In this document: positions 43,303 to 54,606 of the stretch, piece by piece
How the letters are laid out: every line of letters starts with the position of its first letter
Position numbering within the stretch: the stretch's first letter is position 1
Source of the DNA: Rhizobium sp. RCAM05350
GTDB lineage: Bacteria; Pseudomonadota; Alphaproteobacteria; Rhizobiales; Rhizobiaceae
Length of the DNA: 64,000 bases
Assembly (NCBI GenBank): GCA_024426085.1
Contig: CP087974.1
Span: forward strand, 1,178,001 to 1,242,000
Reading direction: 5' to 3'
Translations under genes and position numbers: made by a program
The notes under the pieces: generated by a model
Databases searched by the model: none
Told to the model about the DNA's origin: nothing
What the model saw: the letters and a program-made list of their open reading frames with translations, nothing else

Positions 43303-44921
43303 TTACTCCGCCGCAGCCAGTCCCGCCTGATCGCGGTTCTTCAACAGCTTGAACACGATCAGATCCATCAGCGCCTGGAAGGAGGCGTCGATGATGTTGT
43401 CGGAGACCCCGACCGTCCACCAGCGGGCGCCGGTGCCGTCGACGGATTCGATGAGGACGCGGGTGATGGCTTCGGTGCCGCCGTTGAGGATACGGACCTT
43501 GTAGTCCACCAGTTCGAGATCCTCGATTTCCGACTGGTATTTGCCGAGATCCTTGCGCAACGCCAGATCGAGCGCGTTAACGGGGGCCGTGGCCTTCGGC
43601 GACTGACATGGTGGCTTCGCCGTCGACCGAGACTTTTACCACCGCCTCCGAGACCGTCTTCAGGTTGCCGTTGGCATCGAAGCGGCGCTCGACCATGACC
43701 CGAAAGCTTTCGACGTGGAAGAAGTCGGGGACCGAGCCGAGGATGCGCTGGGCGAGGATGGCGAAGCTGGCGTCGGCGCCTTCATAGGCATAGCCGGTCG
43801 CCTCGTTTTCCTTGACGATGGAAATCAGCTGGTCGAGCTTCGGATCGTCCTTGGAGACGATGATGCCGCGGCGCTTCAGCGCGTTGATGAAATTGGCCTT
43901 GCCGCCCTGGTCCGACACCATGACCTTGCGCAGGTTGCCGACGCTTTCGGGCGTCACATGCTCGTAGGTGCGCGGGTCCTTCAGCAGCGCCGAGGCATGG
44001 ATGCCGGCCTTGGTGGCAAAGGCGGAGGCGCCGACATAGGGCATCTGGTGATCCGGCGAGCGGTTGAGAAGCTCGTCGAACGAATGGGAAAGCTGGGTGA
44101 GTTCCTGCAGCCGGTCGGCATCGATCGCCGTCTCGAAACGGCTGGTATAGGCCTCCTTCAGCGCCAGCGTCGGGATTAGCGTCACCAGATTGGCATTGCC
44201 GCAGCGTTCGCCGATACCGTTCAGCGTGCCCTGGATCGGCGCACGCCGGCCTCGACAGCGGCCAGCGAATTGGCGACCGCCTGCCCCGTGTCATTGTGGG
44301 CATGGATGCCGAGATTGGCGCCAGGCACGCCGTGGGCAATGACGGCCGTAACGATATCGTGGATTTCCGGCGGCTGGGTGCCGCCATTGGTATCGCAGAG
44401 CACGACCCAGCGGGCACCGGCATCATAGGCGGTTTTGGCGCAGGCCAGCGCATAGGCCGGGTTGGCCTTGTAGCCGTCGAAGAAATGCTCGCAGTCGATC
44501 ATCGCTTCCTTGCCGGAGGCAACGACGGCCTCGACCGAGGACTGGATCGATTCTGAGATTTTCTTCGTTGGTACAGCCAAGGGCGACGCTGGACATGATA
44601 GTCCCAGCTCTTGGCGACAAGACAGATCGCGTCGCTTTCCGCCTGTAGCAGACTCGTCAGCCCCGGATCGTTGGACGTCGAAACGCCGGCGCGCTTGGTC
44701 ATGCCGAAGGCAACGAAGCGGGCGTTCTTGGTGCGCTTCCTGCTGAAGAATTCGGTATCGGTCGGATTGGCGCCGGGATAGCCGCCTTCGACGTAATCCA
44801 TGCCGAAATCATCCAGCATCGTCGCAATGGCGATCTTGTCCTCGACGGAAAAATCGATGCCCGGCGTCTGCTGGCCGTCCCTGAGCGTGGTGTCGAAGAG
44901 GTGGATGCGTTCGCGTGCCAT
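43303..44921 (-). CDS. cimA: (R)-citramalate synthase
   Basis: Condenses acetyl-CoA with pyruvate to citramalate, a threonine-independent route to 2-oxobutyrate and isoleucine. Seen: HMGL-like motif RIHLFDTTLRDGQQTPG, GGYPGANPTDTEFF (the CimA class rather than LeuA), IHAHNDTGQAVANSLAA, KAGIHASALLKDPRTYEHV and the LeuA dimerisation/regulatory domain (YKVRILNGGTEAITRVLIES). About four frame changes occur (near 44610, 44572, 44238, 43602). Start at 44921 (MARERIHLFD); the in-frame extension to 44966 is not conserved. About 540 residues. Confidence 0.9.
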
Positions 44922-45018
44922 CAATGTTCCCTCCAAAGGAACGGAATACTCTATTGAAACAGCCACTTGCCCCTATTCCCGCAAACGGGCGAGGGAAAGA
45001 CGGAGGCCGCCGCTTATC

Positions 45019-45064
45019 CCTTCTCCCCTTTGCGGGGAGAAGGTTGCCGACAGGCCGGATGAGG
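45019..45064. repeat. REP-like palindromic unit, copy 1
   Basis: CCTTCTCCCC (45019-45028) and GGGGAGAAGG (45034-45043) are inverted around TTTGC, followed by GATGAGG at 45058-45064. The same layout occurs twice near 58.5 kb. It lies between cimA and pip. Confidence 0.65.
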
Positions 45065-45075
45065 CCGCTTTATTC

Positions 45076-46545
<1,470 letters not shown>

Positions 46546-46546
46546 G

Positions 46547-47043
46547 TCACTCCTCCGGTGGCCAATGTTCTGTATCGTAGTCTGGATGCTGGCGGTTCGA
46601 TTCCAGAATGGCAATATGCCGCTCAGTGATCGGCTCGCTGCCGTCGTCGGTCTCCGTGCCGGGCAATCCCGGCAGATGCGAAAACCACGGCATGCGCGAT
46701 CTCGACGCCGGATTGGGTCAGCGGCCGCACATCATAGGGATCGTCGAGGCGAACCCAGCACGATATTGATGAAATCGGCCTCAGGCATATCGTAAAACAG
46801 CGGCGTGCCGCAGAGGAAACAGAAGCCGCGCCGCACCAGATGCGACGAGCAGAAACCAGCCGGGGGCGCCACGGGTAATACTGAACCTTGCGCGGCGCAT
46901 TGGCGAGCGGCATGAAATAATTGCCGGACGCCTTCTGGCACATGCGGCAATGACACAAATGCGGATCGCCGAGCGTTCCCTCCGCCCGGTAGCGCACCCG
47001 CGCCGCACTGGCAGCCGCCGGTATAGATTCGGCTGATGCTCAT
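46547..47043 (-). CDS. GFA/CENP-V family zinc protein, copy 2
   Basis: Most damaged of the three. The pieces are MSISRIYTGGCQCGA, then VRYRAEGTLGDPHLCHCRMC with QKASGNYFMPLANAPRKVQY, then HLVRRGFCFLCGTPLFYDMP, then LDDPYDVRPLTQSGVE, and finally TERHIAILESNRQHPDYDTE followed by HWPPEE. All zinc ligands are recoverable. At least three frame changes are needed (near 47005, 46865 and 46690-46750). Its ATG overlaps the stop of copy 3 as ATGA, so translation of the array is coupled. Confidence 0.78.
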
Positions 47044-47531
47044 CCGCGCTCCTTCGGCGGCCATTCGGCCGTATCGTGATCCGGGTGCTGGTAGGAGACC
47101 AAGTGAGCCAGGAAGGACACGGCATCCTGATCGGCCATGGTGTCCTCGCCCGGCAGTTCCGGCACATGATCAACATAGGGTAGCTTGGCCTCGATGCCCC
47201 ACTGGATTTTCGGGGCTATGCCTTCCGGTTTGTCGAAAGCGGCGATTGCCAGACCGACGCCATCCGGCGCCTCGTAGCAAAGCGGCGTGCCGCAATCGCC
47301 GCAGAAGCCGCGCTTGACGAAATTGGAGGACTGGAAATATTTCGGCTCACCCCGCGTCCAGGCGAGTTTTGCCTGACGGACGGAGACCAGCGGTGCATAG
47401 AAATTGCCGAACGCCTTCTGGCACATCCGGCAATGGCAGACGGAAGCGTCCCCAAGCTCGCCCTCGACACGAAAGCGAACGGCGCCACACTGGCAACCGC
47501 CTGAATATCTGGAGATATCGTTCCTGTTCAT
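47040..47531 (-). CDS. GFA/CENP-V family zinc protein, copy 3
   Basis: Intact 163-residue paralogue: YSGGCQCGAVRFRVEGELGD, VCHCRMCQKAFGNFYAPLVS, RGFCGDCGTPLCYEAPDGVG and the family tail HLVSYQHPDHDTAEWP. Zinc ligands are the three Cys pairs. First gene of the array. It starts 35 bases after the stop of a VOC-gene remnant. Confidence 0.9.
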   Translation of the reverse strand: MNRNDISRYSGGCQCGAVRFRVEGELGDASVCHCRMCQKAFGNFYAPLVSVRQAKLAWTRGEPKYFQSSNFVKRGFCGDCGTPLCYEAPDGVGLAIAAFDKPEGIAPKIQWGIEAKLPYVDHVPELPGEDTMADQDAVSFLAHLVSYQHPDHDTAEWPPKERG

Positions 47532-47565
47532 GGCCAGCTCCTCACAGGTGGCGTTAGCTCTTCAA

Positions 47566-47671
47566 TCAATCCGGTGCGTGGCAGACAGCCCCCAGAGGCG
47601 CCATGACCGCATCGTAGAAAGCCCTGCGACTGTTCGAAGTCCGAAACGGCTATTCCCGTATGATCGATCAT
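47566..47671 (-). pseudogene. 5' remnant of a VOC (glyoxalase-fold) gene
   Basis: MIDHTGIAVSDFEQSQ, then after removing one T from a TTT run (near 47623) GFYDAVMAPLGAVCHAPD and a stop at 47566. This is the first metal-binding strand and helix of a VOC-superfamily protein, which normally needs about 120-130 residues. The rest is missing, and GFA copy 3 begins 35 bases later. It could also be a still longer gene with further indels, but I see no VOC sequence downstream. Confidence 0.6.
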
Positions 47672-47697
47672 GCCTTCCTCCCTGGTTACGATCTCGT

Positions 47698-49086
47698 CTA
47701 CCGCTTGACATCCCACGTCGTGACCCGCTCGCCGGTCGCCGCATCCTTGCCGTCCTTCAGCTGGATGCCCTTGGCGGCGAGATCATCGTGGATCTTGTCG
47801 GCCTCGGCAAAGTTCTTCGCCTTCAGCATTTCAAGCCGCATCGCCACCAGCGCGTCCACCGCCGATGCAACCGCACCGTCAACCTCCGCCTCCTTAGGCA
47901 GAACACCGAGCAATGCCGCACTGGCAGCAAAAACCGGCAGCGCGGCCGGATCGGCGTTGGCGGCAGAGGCCAAGGCGTGCAGGGCCTGCACCGCCGCGAC
48001 CGTGTTCAGATCATCGGCCAAGGCATTGAGCACGGATGCATCAGGAGCGGCATCGCCGGGCTTTCCGACCGGCCACTTGGCCAGCAGGCGTTCCGCTTCC
48101 TCGAGCCGCTTCATCGAGAAATCGATCGGCTCGCGGTAATGCGTCATCAGCATGGCCAGACGCAGAACCTCGCCCGGCCACTTGCGGCCGCCGAAGGTCT
48201 CGGTGTGCAGCAATTCGTAGATGGTGACGAAATTGCCTTCGGATTTCGACATCTTGCGGCCTTCGACCTGCAGGAAGCCGTTATGCATCCAGACATTCGC
48301 CATCACATCCGTGCCGTGGGCGCAGCGCGACTGGGCGATCTCGTTTTCATGGTGCGGGAAGATAAGGTCCAATCCACCGCCATGAATATCGAAGGTCTCG
48401 CCAAGATAGCGCTGGCTCATCGCCGAGCATTCGATATGCCAGCCGGGACGGCCCCTGCCCCACGGGCTTTCCCAGCCCGGCTCTTCATCGGACGACAGCT
48501 TCCAGAGCACGAAATCGCCTGGGTTTTTCTTGTGTGCATCGACCGCAACACGGGCACCGGCCTGCTGTTCGTCGAGATTGCGCTTCGACAACTGCCCATA
48601 GTCTGCCATCGACCGGGTGTCGAACAGCACCTCGCCTTCCGCGGCATAGGCATGGCCCTTAGCAATCAGCGTCTCGATGATCTCGATCATCTGGGCAATG
48701 TTGTCGGTGGCGCGCGGCTGCACGTCTGGCTCAAGCGAACCGAGCGCCCTGGCATCCTCAAGAAACTGCGTCTCGGTCTTTTCCGTCACGGCGCGAATGG
48801 CGTCATTCAACGGCAGGTTCGGAAAATCACGCAGAGCCCGCGTTGATCTTGTCGTCGACGTCGGTGATGTTGTGCGTAGGTCACATGGCTTTCGCCATAG
48901 ACGTGACGGAGCAGCCGGTAGAGCACGTCGAAGACGATGACCAGGCGGGCATTGCCGATATGGGCGAAATCGTAGACCGTCGGACCCGCAGACATACATG
49001 CGAACATTGTCGGGATCGATTGGCTTAAAGACCGCCTTCTCCCGCGTCAGCGTGTTGTACATTTTCAGTGTCGGCCGTCCGCCCAT
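47698..49086 (-). CDS. cysS: cysteinyl-tRNA synthetase
   Basis: Class I synthetase. Seen: [14 protein letters not shown], the HIGH-type motif in [37 protein letters not shown] and [13 protein letters not shown] with the zinc site, [11 protein letters not shown], and [14 protein letters not shown]. The N-terminal 80 residues are spread over three frames (changes near 48990, 48873 and 48843, including a T inserted in GGGCCG). Start at 49086 ([11 protein letters not shown]); an in-frame extension to 49143 is less likely. About 462 residues. Confidence 0.93.
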   Translation of the reverse strand: MGGRPTLKMYNTLTREKAVFKPIDPDNVRMYVCGSDGLRFRPYRQCPPGHRLRRALPAAPSRLWRKPCDLRTTSPTSTTRSTRALRDFPNLPLNDAIRAVTEKTETQFLEDARALGSLEPDVQPRATDNIAQMIEIIETLIAKGHAYAAEGEVLFDTRSMADYGQLSKRNLDEQQAGARVAVDAHKKNPGDFVLWKLSSDEEPGWESPWGRGRPGWHIECSAMSQRYLGETFDIHGGGLDLIFPHHENEIAQSRCAHGTDVMANVWMHNGFLQVEGRKMSKSEGNFVTIYELLHTETFGGRKWPGEVLRLAMLMTHYREPIDFSMKRLEEAERLLAKWPVGKPGDAAPDASVLNALADDLNTVAAVQALHALASAANADPAALPVFAASAALLGVLPKEAEVDGAVASAVDALVAMRLEMLKAKNFAEADKIHDDLAAKGIQLKDGKDAATGERVTTWDVKR

Positions 49087-49499
49087 TTCAATCTCCCATT
49101 CCGCATATGTCCGAATCACACAGGCGCCCGGCTGGACCTTCACGTTGTCATCTTGATTTTTGGGAGACGAAAACGGCCAGGCCAGCGTTGAGGCTAGCGA
49201 ATAATAATCCGGCAGGTGATGCAGATAACCGTTTTCATGGGCTGCTTTATCGCGCTTCGATCCGCTCCGGTCAAGAGGTCAGCCGCGCTCCAGCATCTTA
49301 TGTTGAAATACTGGATTATTCGTCATTGTTTTGTCATGATTGCGCTTATCTGGAGACGCCGGATGTCCGGGGACACAGGGCTTTGAGCACTTGCACATTA
49401 AAGCCTGTTTCCTTCGGCACAATAAGGAACGCCGTTTTGGTGGAAAACACACCGGACGAAGCGCTTCCAGCTAGGGAAAGCATCTGAGGAGAATTTGAA
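49087..49499. other. 413-base spacer between cysS and a small gene
   Basis: A plus-strand open frame of 139 codons covers most of it, but its composition is that of a random frame and it overlaps the cysS start. I recognise no gene. The promoter of the small gene at 49500 must lie here. Confidence 0.35.
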
Positions 49500-49655
49500 A
49501 TGCCTGCTAAAAAGACCGACAAGGACAGCCCACGAGCGGCGGCCAATCTCGTCGAGCAATATCGCCCGCTTGGCCTGAAGGCCGTGCTAGCCGCCGCACT
49601 GCAGATCAAGCCGAAGCCGGTCAAAAAGCCCAATTGGCCCAAGCAGCCGGCCTGA
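49500..49655 (+). CDS. small basic conserved-looking protein (51 residues)
   Basis: ATG at 49500 with GAGGAGAA seven bases upstream. It reads MPAKKTDKDSPRAAANLVEQ, then YRPLGLKAVLAAALQIKPK and a short PVKKPNWPKQPA tail. It is strongly basic, with lysine-proline-rich ends and a central predicted helix. The good ribosome-binding site and lysine codon use unlike shadow frames argue that it is real. I do not recognise a function. It converges with yedK, with stops four bases apart. Confidence 0.6.
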   Translation: MPAKKTDKDSPRAAANLVEQYRPLGLKAVLAAALQIKPKPVKKPNWPKQPA

Positions 49656-49659
49656 TCGC

Positions 49660-50422
49660 TCAGAACAGCGACAACTGCGGATTTGCGGGCGGCTCCTTGG
49701 GCTTTGCAGCAGGCCGTATAACAGCGTGGACCGGCGCCTGAAGATCAGCGCCGGTATTGGCCACCTTGTTCACCCGGTCCGATACGGCGATGACGTCAAA
49801 ATAGTCGTCATCGACCGGTGCCAGCAGATCAGCAACGTCACGCGGTTCCTGTGTCCTGCAATCAAGCCAGCGGGCAAAATCCTCCGGATTGATCACTACC
49901 GGCATGCGGTCATGGACATCGCCAATCCTCGCATTGGCATGGGTCGTCAGGATCGCCGCCGTATCGACCTCCGAGCCATCCGCGGAAGACCAGGTCTCCA
50001 TCAGCCCGGCAAAGGCAACGATGCCGCCGTTTCTGGGCTTGATCCAGTAGGCTTGTGGCGCCTCGCCACTTTCCTTCGACGGCCGATGCCATTCGTAGAA
50101 ACCGGACGCCGGGATCAGAACGCGCCGGTGGCGCATCGCCGCCTTGAACGAGGCTTTTCTGCTGCCGTCTCGGCGCGCATTGATCAGCAGCGGAAAATCC
50201 CGTGGATCCTTGACCCAGGACGGCGTCAACCCCCACCGCACCAGCAGCGCCCGGCGGTCCGGCAGATTGCTGCCCGGCCGCTGGCCCTCGCCGGACATGA
50301 CGATGATGATCGGCTGCGTCGGGGGCAATATTGAAGCGCGCCGGAAAATCCTCCGTTTCCAGAAGACCGAAAATATCCGCCAGTTCCTTCGGTGTCGCCG
50401 TCAGCGAAAATCGTCCGCACAT
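49660..50422 (-). CDS. SRAP/YedK family protein (HMCES-like DNA-protein crosslinker)
   Basis: About 253 residues. MCGRFSLTATPKELADIFGL at the N-terminus exposes the catalytic Cys2 after Met removal. RWGLTPSWVKDP, INARRDGSRKASFKAAMRHR, RVLIPASGFYEWHRP, ILTTHANARIGDVHDRMPV and DFARWLD are the other SRAP motifs, including the active-site Asn and His. SRAP proteins form a protective thiazolidine link to abasic sites in single-stranded DNA. A frame change near 50320 (FNIAP to TQPIIIV) is present. Start at 50422. Confidence 0.9.
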
Positions 50423-50487
50423 GGCTTTCAAATCGCACTTCGCCTAAGGTGGGTCAAGATTTTCAATGCTTTTCCGGTTCCATCGAC

Positions 50488-50910
50488 ATGACATCTACCC
50501 CCCAACTTGCCTCGTCCGCCATTCTCGAACGGAACGGGCGGTATCTGCTTGTGCGCCGCGCCAACCCGCCATCGGCTGATATGTATGCCTTTCCGGGCGG
50601 CCGTGCAGAGGCTGGAGAAACGCCGGCGGAAACGGCGGTACGCGAGTTTCATGAGGAGACCGGCATCCTGCCGCGCAATCCGCTGCTGTTTGAGACCTAT
50701 GACCTGCCGCCGCGCGAATCGGACGGAGCCGGTGCCCGGCATTTCTTTCTTTCGGTCTTCAAGGTCGAGGCCGATCCGGATCTTGTTGCCGTCGCCGGTG
50801 ACGATGCGGCCGGTATCGGCTGGTATACGGCCGATGAAATTTTCGACCTCCCTATCCCCGAAAGCGTGCGGGAATGCGTGGAAAAACTCGAGGCGCTGCG
50901 GCAGCGATGA
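50488..50910 (+). CDS. Nudix hydrolase
   Basis: Intact 140-residue protein with a complete Nudix box, GX5EX7REUXEEXGU, seen as GGRAEAGETPAETAVREFHE followed by ETGI. It hydrolyses a nucleoside diphosphate linked to another moiety; the substrate is unknown. Start at 50488 (MTSTPQLASSAILERNGRYL). Divergent from yedK with a 65-base gap. Confidence 0.9.
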   Translation: MTSTPQLASSAILERNGRYLLVRRANPPSADMYAFPGGRAEAGETPAETAVREFHEETGILPRNPLLFETYDLPPRESDGAGARHFFLSVFKVEADPDLVAVAGDDAAGIGWYTADEIFDLPIPESVRECVEKLEALRQR

Positions 50911-50965
50911 CGGCGTTTGCCAAAATCCGCTTGCCCGCCGGCATGATTCGGGGCTTGAAAGGGCG

Positions 50966-51386
50966 ATGATCTGCTTTCTGGCCACACGATCGTATTTTTG
51001 CTGGCATTCGTTGGCCTGCCGCTCGGTGCGCAGGCGCAAGGTGTTACGCCGCCCGTCATCGCCCCTGTCGCTGCCGAGAAACCTGCGCCTTATGACGCAC
51101 GTCTGCTCCGTCTGTCGGAAATCCTTGGTTCCGTTCATTATTTACGCACGCTCTGCAAGGATGCGGCCGCCGATTCGTGGCGGCAATCGATGCAGGATTT
51201 GCTCGACAAGGAAGCCAAGGGCGAAGTCGACAGGCGCTCTGCATGACCGCCGCCTTCAACCGCGGCTACTGTACATTTGCCTCCGTCTACACGGCCTGCA
51301 CGCCCCCGGCAGTAGTTGCCGACGAGCGATACCGTGCCGAAGGAGCAACACTTGCTTCAGAAATAACCGCCCGCTTTGGAAATTAA
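50966..51386 (+). CDS. TIGR02301-type exported protein
   Basis: About 139 residues. An export signal (TIVFLLAFVGLPLGAQA) is followed by PYDARLLRLSEILGSVHYLR and DSWRQSMQDLLDKEAKGEVD, then in another frame MTAAFNRGYCTFASVYTACT and YRAEGATLASEITARFGN. This is an uncharacterised alphaproteobacterial family. Frame changes lie near the start (about 50970) and near 51238. The Cys residues after the signal could form a disulfide. Confidence 0.72.
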
Positions 51387-51511
51387 CGATAAATTAACCT
51401 CTTTCTTCAGGAGCCCGTGTCGTTTTGGGAAAAGGCTGCTAAGGTCGTTAAGAGAGTGGTAAGAAGTGGCATCGCCCTGAGTCAGGTGCCAAGTAAAGAG
51501 CGTGAAACGGC

Positions 51512-51781
51512 ATGGAACGAATGATGGAACCCAGTCTGAATGACATCGACGACATGATTGTTCATGAGAAGATGCAGGCAGCTCTGGAACACCAGAATGA
51601 GGCCTGGGCGGATGGAATGGCCGATGGCATCGAGCCTGAAATCATTGCTGACGCTGCCATTGCTCTTGCCATGCGCGAGACGATCCGCCTTCATGGCGAA
51701 GACGGGGCCGAGGCCATGTTGAATTCGCTTCATGAGCGTATGCTGGCTGGTGAATTCTCGCCGGAACGCACCCTGCAGTAG
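51512..51781 (+). CDS. small conserved-looking acidic protein
   Basis: Intact 89 residues, acidic and helical: MEPSLNDIDDMIVHEKMQAA, LEHQNEAWADGMADGIEPEI, LAMRETIRLHGEDGAEAML. No signal peptide or membrane segment. Fifteen bases separate it from the next gene, so the two may be one operon. I do not recognise a function. Confidence 0.65.
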   Translation: MERMMEPSLNDIDDMIVHEKMQAALEHQNEAWADGMADGIEPEIIADAAIALAMRETIRLHGEDGAEAMLNSLHERMLAGEFSPERTLQ

Positions 51782-51795
51782 TTTCTGAGGCCATC

Positions 51796-52545
51796 ATGGA
51801 ACGTCAGATATCAGCATGCCGGATGCGTGCGGTTCGCCTTTCCGCGTTGCTGCTCGCCAGCCTGCTCGCCTCGTCTGTCCTTCTGTCTCATCCCGCCCTC
51901 GCACTCAGCGAACTGAAGCAGATCCCGGGCGAAACCAGCCAGGACAGTCAGGCCAAGGACGTTCCCGAAGAGGACGAACCAGGTGATGAAAGACCGATGC
52001 AGATCCTGATGCCGGATCCGCTGGTCAACAAGCCGGCCCGTGATACCAAGGATGATTCGGCGGAAGACAAGGCACCGGCCGAGCCCGTCGAAGTCCTGTC
52101 GGACGTTTCGAAAATCCCTGAACCGGTCGCCCGGATGCGCGAACTGATCGTCGAGGCTGCCGCCTCCGGCGATATCGAACGCTTACGCGCCCTGCTCGGC
52201 AAGGGTCCGACGCAGACACAGGTCGGTGAAAACGACGCCGATCCCATCGAGACGCTGAAGGGCCTTTCCGGCGATCCGCAAGGCATCGAGATCCTGGCGA
52301 TCCTGCTCGACGTCCTGTCGACCGGCTTTGTGCTGACGGAAAAGGGTACGCCCGACGAAGCCTATGTCTGGCCCTACTTTACCGAGAAGCCGCTATCGAC
52401 GCTGACACCCCCGGAAAAAGTCGATCTCTTCCGGCTGATCACCGCCGGCGATTTCGCCGAGATGGAAGAAGGTGGAAACTACAATTTCTACCGCGTCGGC
52501 ATCACGCCCGATGGTCAGTGGAAATTTTTCGTGGCTGGCGACTGA
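51796..52545 (+). CDS. exported protein of unknown function
   Basis: Intact 249 residues. A signal peptide (LSALLLASLLASSVLLSHPALA) precedes a Pro/Glu/Asp-rich linker (residues ~40-105) and then a folded part: RMRELIVEAAASGDIERLRA, GDPQGIEILAILLDVLSTGF, DEAYVWPYFTEKPLSTLTP, YNFYRVGITPDGQWKFFVAG. The WPYF/GxWxFF ending suggests a small periplasmic domain. Family name not recalled with certainty; rhizobial conserved hypothetical. Confidence 0.75.
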   Translation: MERQISACRMRAVRLSALLLASLLASSVLLSHPALALSELKQIPGETSQDSQAKDVPEEDEPGDERPMQILMPDPLVNKPARDTKDDSAEDKAPAEPVEVLSDVSKIPEPVARMRELIVEAAASGDIERLRALLGKGPTQTQVGENDADPIETLKGLSGDPQGIEILAILLDVLSTGFVLTEKGTPDEAYVWPYFTEKPLSTLTPPEKVDLFRLITAGDFAEMEEGGNYNFYRVGITPDGQWKFFVAGD

Positions 52546-52618
52546 CTGGCAGCGCAAACCGCTTGCCGCAACGCGTGTGAAATCCTACCTGTTTGACTTG
52601 ATAAACAGGACAAACGCC

Positions 52619-53458
52619 ATGCAGCCCGTCACCCTTCAAGATCGTGCCATGATTACCGTGTCGGGACAGGACGCGCAGGAGTTTCTGCAGGCGCTGATCA
52701 CCACCGATCTCGATCTTCTCGAAGACGGCGAAGCCAAGCCCGGTGCGCTTTTGACACCACAGGGCAAGATCCTGTTTGATTTCATGGTCACCCACGACGG
52801 CACCTCAATCCGCCTCGAAACCGATACCGGCCAGGCCGAAGCGCTTTTGAAGCGGTTGACCATGTACAAGCTGCGCGCACCGATTTCGCTGTCGCTGACC
52901 AATCCAGCCCCGGTGACCATCGGCTTCGATGCGGCGCCTGGCACCTATCGTGATGCGCGTTTTGTCAAGGCAGGACAGGCCGTTTACCGCGCCTATGGTG
53001 CAGAGGGCGAAACGGCCGGGACCGATGATTATGATCGTCTGCGCATCTTGAATGGCATCGCCGTCTCGGGCTCCGATTATGCTCTGCAGGATGCGTTTCC
53101 GCATGATGTCCTGATGGACAAGAACGGCGCGCTGTCCTTCAAGAAGGGCTGCTATGTCGGCCAGGAAGTCGTGTCGCGCATGCAGCATCGCGGCACTGCG
53201 CGGCGGCGCGTCGTGATTGTCGCTGCAGAGACCGCATTGCCGGAAACCGGAACGCCGTTGACTGTCAAGAGCCGCCCGATCGGTACGCTCGGCAGCGTTA
53301 TCGGCTCCTCCGGGCTGGCGATCGTGCAGATCGACAAGACTGGCGAAGCCATCGCAGCTGGTGAGCCGATCCTTGCCGGCGATGTCACCGTAACGCTCAC
53401 CCTGCCCGGCTGGAGCGGCCTGGAATTCCCGGCTGAAGCAGACGAGGCAAGCGCCTGA
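52619..53458 (+). CDS. ygfZ: YgfZ/GcvT-like folate-binding protein
   Basis: Intact 279 residues. The diagnostic motif K-G-C-Y-x-G-Q-E is present in LSFKKGCYVGQEVVSRMQHR. YgfZ (IBA57-type) proteins use folate to help assemble or repair some iron-sulfur enzymes. Start at 52619 (MQPVTLQDRAMITVSGQDAQ); the longer in-frame start overlaps the previous gene. Its TGA overlaps the next ATG. Confidence 0.9.
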   Translation: MQPVTLQDRAMITVSGQDAQEFLQALITTDLDLLEDGEAKPGALLTPQGKILFDFMVTHDGTSIRLETDTGQAEALLKRLTMYKLRAPISLSLTNPAPVTIGFDAAPGTYRDARFVKAGQAVYRAYGAEGETAGTDDYDRLRILNGIAVSGSDYALQDAFPHDVLMDKNGALSFKKGCYVGQEVVSRMQHRGTARRRVVIVAAETALPETGTPLTVKSRPIGTLGSVIGSSGLAIVQIDKTGEAIAAGEPILAGDVTVTLTLPGWSGLEFPAEADEASA

Positions 53459-54063
53459 TGTCGACCCGTGCCTGGCAACGCATGTTGTCCGGACGACGGC
53501 TCGACCTGCTCGATCCGTCGCCGCTCGATGTCGAACTGTCCGATATCGCCCACGGACTTGCCCGCGTTGCCCGCTGGAACGGCCAGACTGAGGGTGACCA
53601 TGCCTTTTCCGTCGCCCAGCACAGCCTGGTTGTCGAGGAAATCTTTCGCCGGCAGTTCAGTTGCACGGCCGAGGAGTGCCAGATGGCGCTGCTGCACGAT
53701 GCGCCGGAATACGTGATTGGCGACATGATCTCGCCGTTCAAGGCGGTGGTCGGAGGTGGCTACAAGGTGGTCGAGAAACGGCTGGAAGGCGCCATCCATC
53801 TGCGTTTCGGGCTTCCGTCCACGGCACCGGCCGAGCTGAAGACCCGGATCAAGAAGGCCGACCAGATCGCCGCCTATTTCGAGGCGACGGTGCTTGCCGG
53901 GTTTTCGCTGGCGGAAGCCCGCAAATTCTTCGGCCAGCCGCGCGGCATTACCCGCGACATGATCCTGATCGATCCGCTGCCGGCCATTGAGGCGCAAAAA
54001 CTGTTTGCCGAACGGTTTGCCGCCATCGAAGCGGAACGCTCGGCCGTGCGGGCGGTGTCCTGA
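53458..54063 (+). CDS. HD-domain phosphohydrolase (YfbR-like)
   Basis: Intact 201 residues. His-Asp metal site is seen in GDHAFSVAQHSLVVEEIF and MALLHDAPEYVIGDMISPFK, with a later Asp in RIKKADQIAAYFEATVL. The arrangement matches COG1896 proteins such as the YfbR 5'-deoxynucleotidase. The ATG overlaps the ygfZ stop (TGATG), and the next gene starts two bases after its own stop, so the three are translationally linked. Confidence 0.85.
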   Translation: MSTRAWQRMLSGRRLDLLDPSPLDVELSDIAHGLARVARWNGQTEGDHAFSVAQHSLVVEEIFRRQFSCTAEECQMALLHDAPEYVIGDMISPFKAVVGGGYKVVEKRLEGAIHLRFGLPSTAPAELKTRIKKADQIAAYFEATVLAGFSLAEARKFFGQPRGITRDMILIDPLPAIEAQKLFAERFAAIEAERSAVRAVS

Positions 54064-54064
54064 G

Positions 54065-54606
54065 ATGCCGGTGATCGTCGTCTCGCCCTTGTCGCGCATC
54101 GCCGAAATGGCCGTGCGCCACCGCGCCTGCGAAATGATCAGCCTGATGGCGAAGGAGCAGGCATTCCATCGCCCGGCGGTGATCGCGGCCGACCGGCATC
54201 TGCTGCTCGGAATGAACGATATCACTTTTGCCGGAAATGCGGCGCTGGTGGCGCCCGGCGAAGAGCACGTGCTGCAGATCATCGAATTTGCGCGGCAATG
54301 GGACCGGTCGGCACCGCTGCTCGTCCATTGCTGGATGGGTATTTCGCGCTCGCCTGCCGCTGCCGTCATCGCAGCCCTCGCTGTGGAGCCGGATCAGGAC
54401 GAGACCGAGCTTGCGCTGCGGCTGCGCACCGCCTCCGCCTATGTCACCCCCGAATTCCCGGTTGATCGAGATCGGCGACCGGTTGCTGTCCTTGCAACGG
54501 CCGGTTGGTCGCGGCGATCAAGGCGATCGGCCGCGGCGCCGATACGGATGGAAACGTGCCCTTCGTCTTCTCCCCACTGCCGGAGCCTGCCGCCCATGCC
54601 GGCTGA
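54065..54606 (+). CDS. dual-specificity/tyrosine phosphatase-like protein
   Basis: About 180 residues. The cysteine phosphatase loop C-x5-R is seen in LLVHCWMGISRSPAAAVIAA, with a possible general-acid Asp upstream. The C-terminal part is spread over frames (changes near 54462 and 54512): LIEIGDRLL, then AIKAIGRGADTDGNVPFVFS ending at 54604-54606. Its substrate may be a protein or a small phosphorylated metabolite. It overlaps the start of the NadQ-type gene (ATG 54596). Confidence 0.8.

Noticed and set aside
49068..49487. 139-codon plus-strand frame upstream of the small gene at 49500
   Set aside because: It overlaps the cysS start, has random composition and no recognisable motif or ribosome-binding site.
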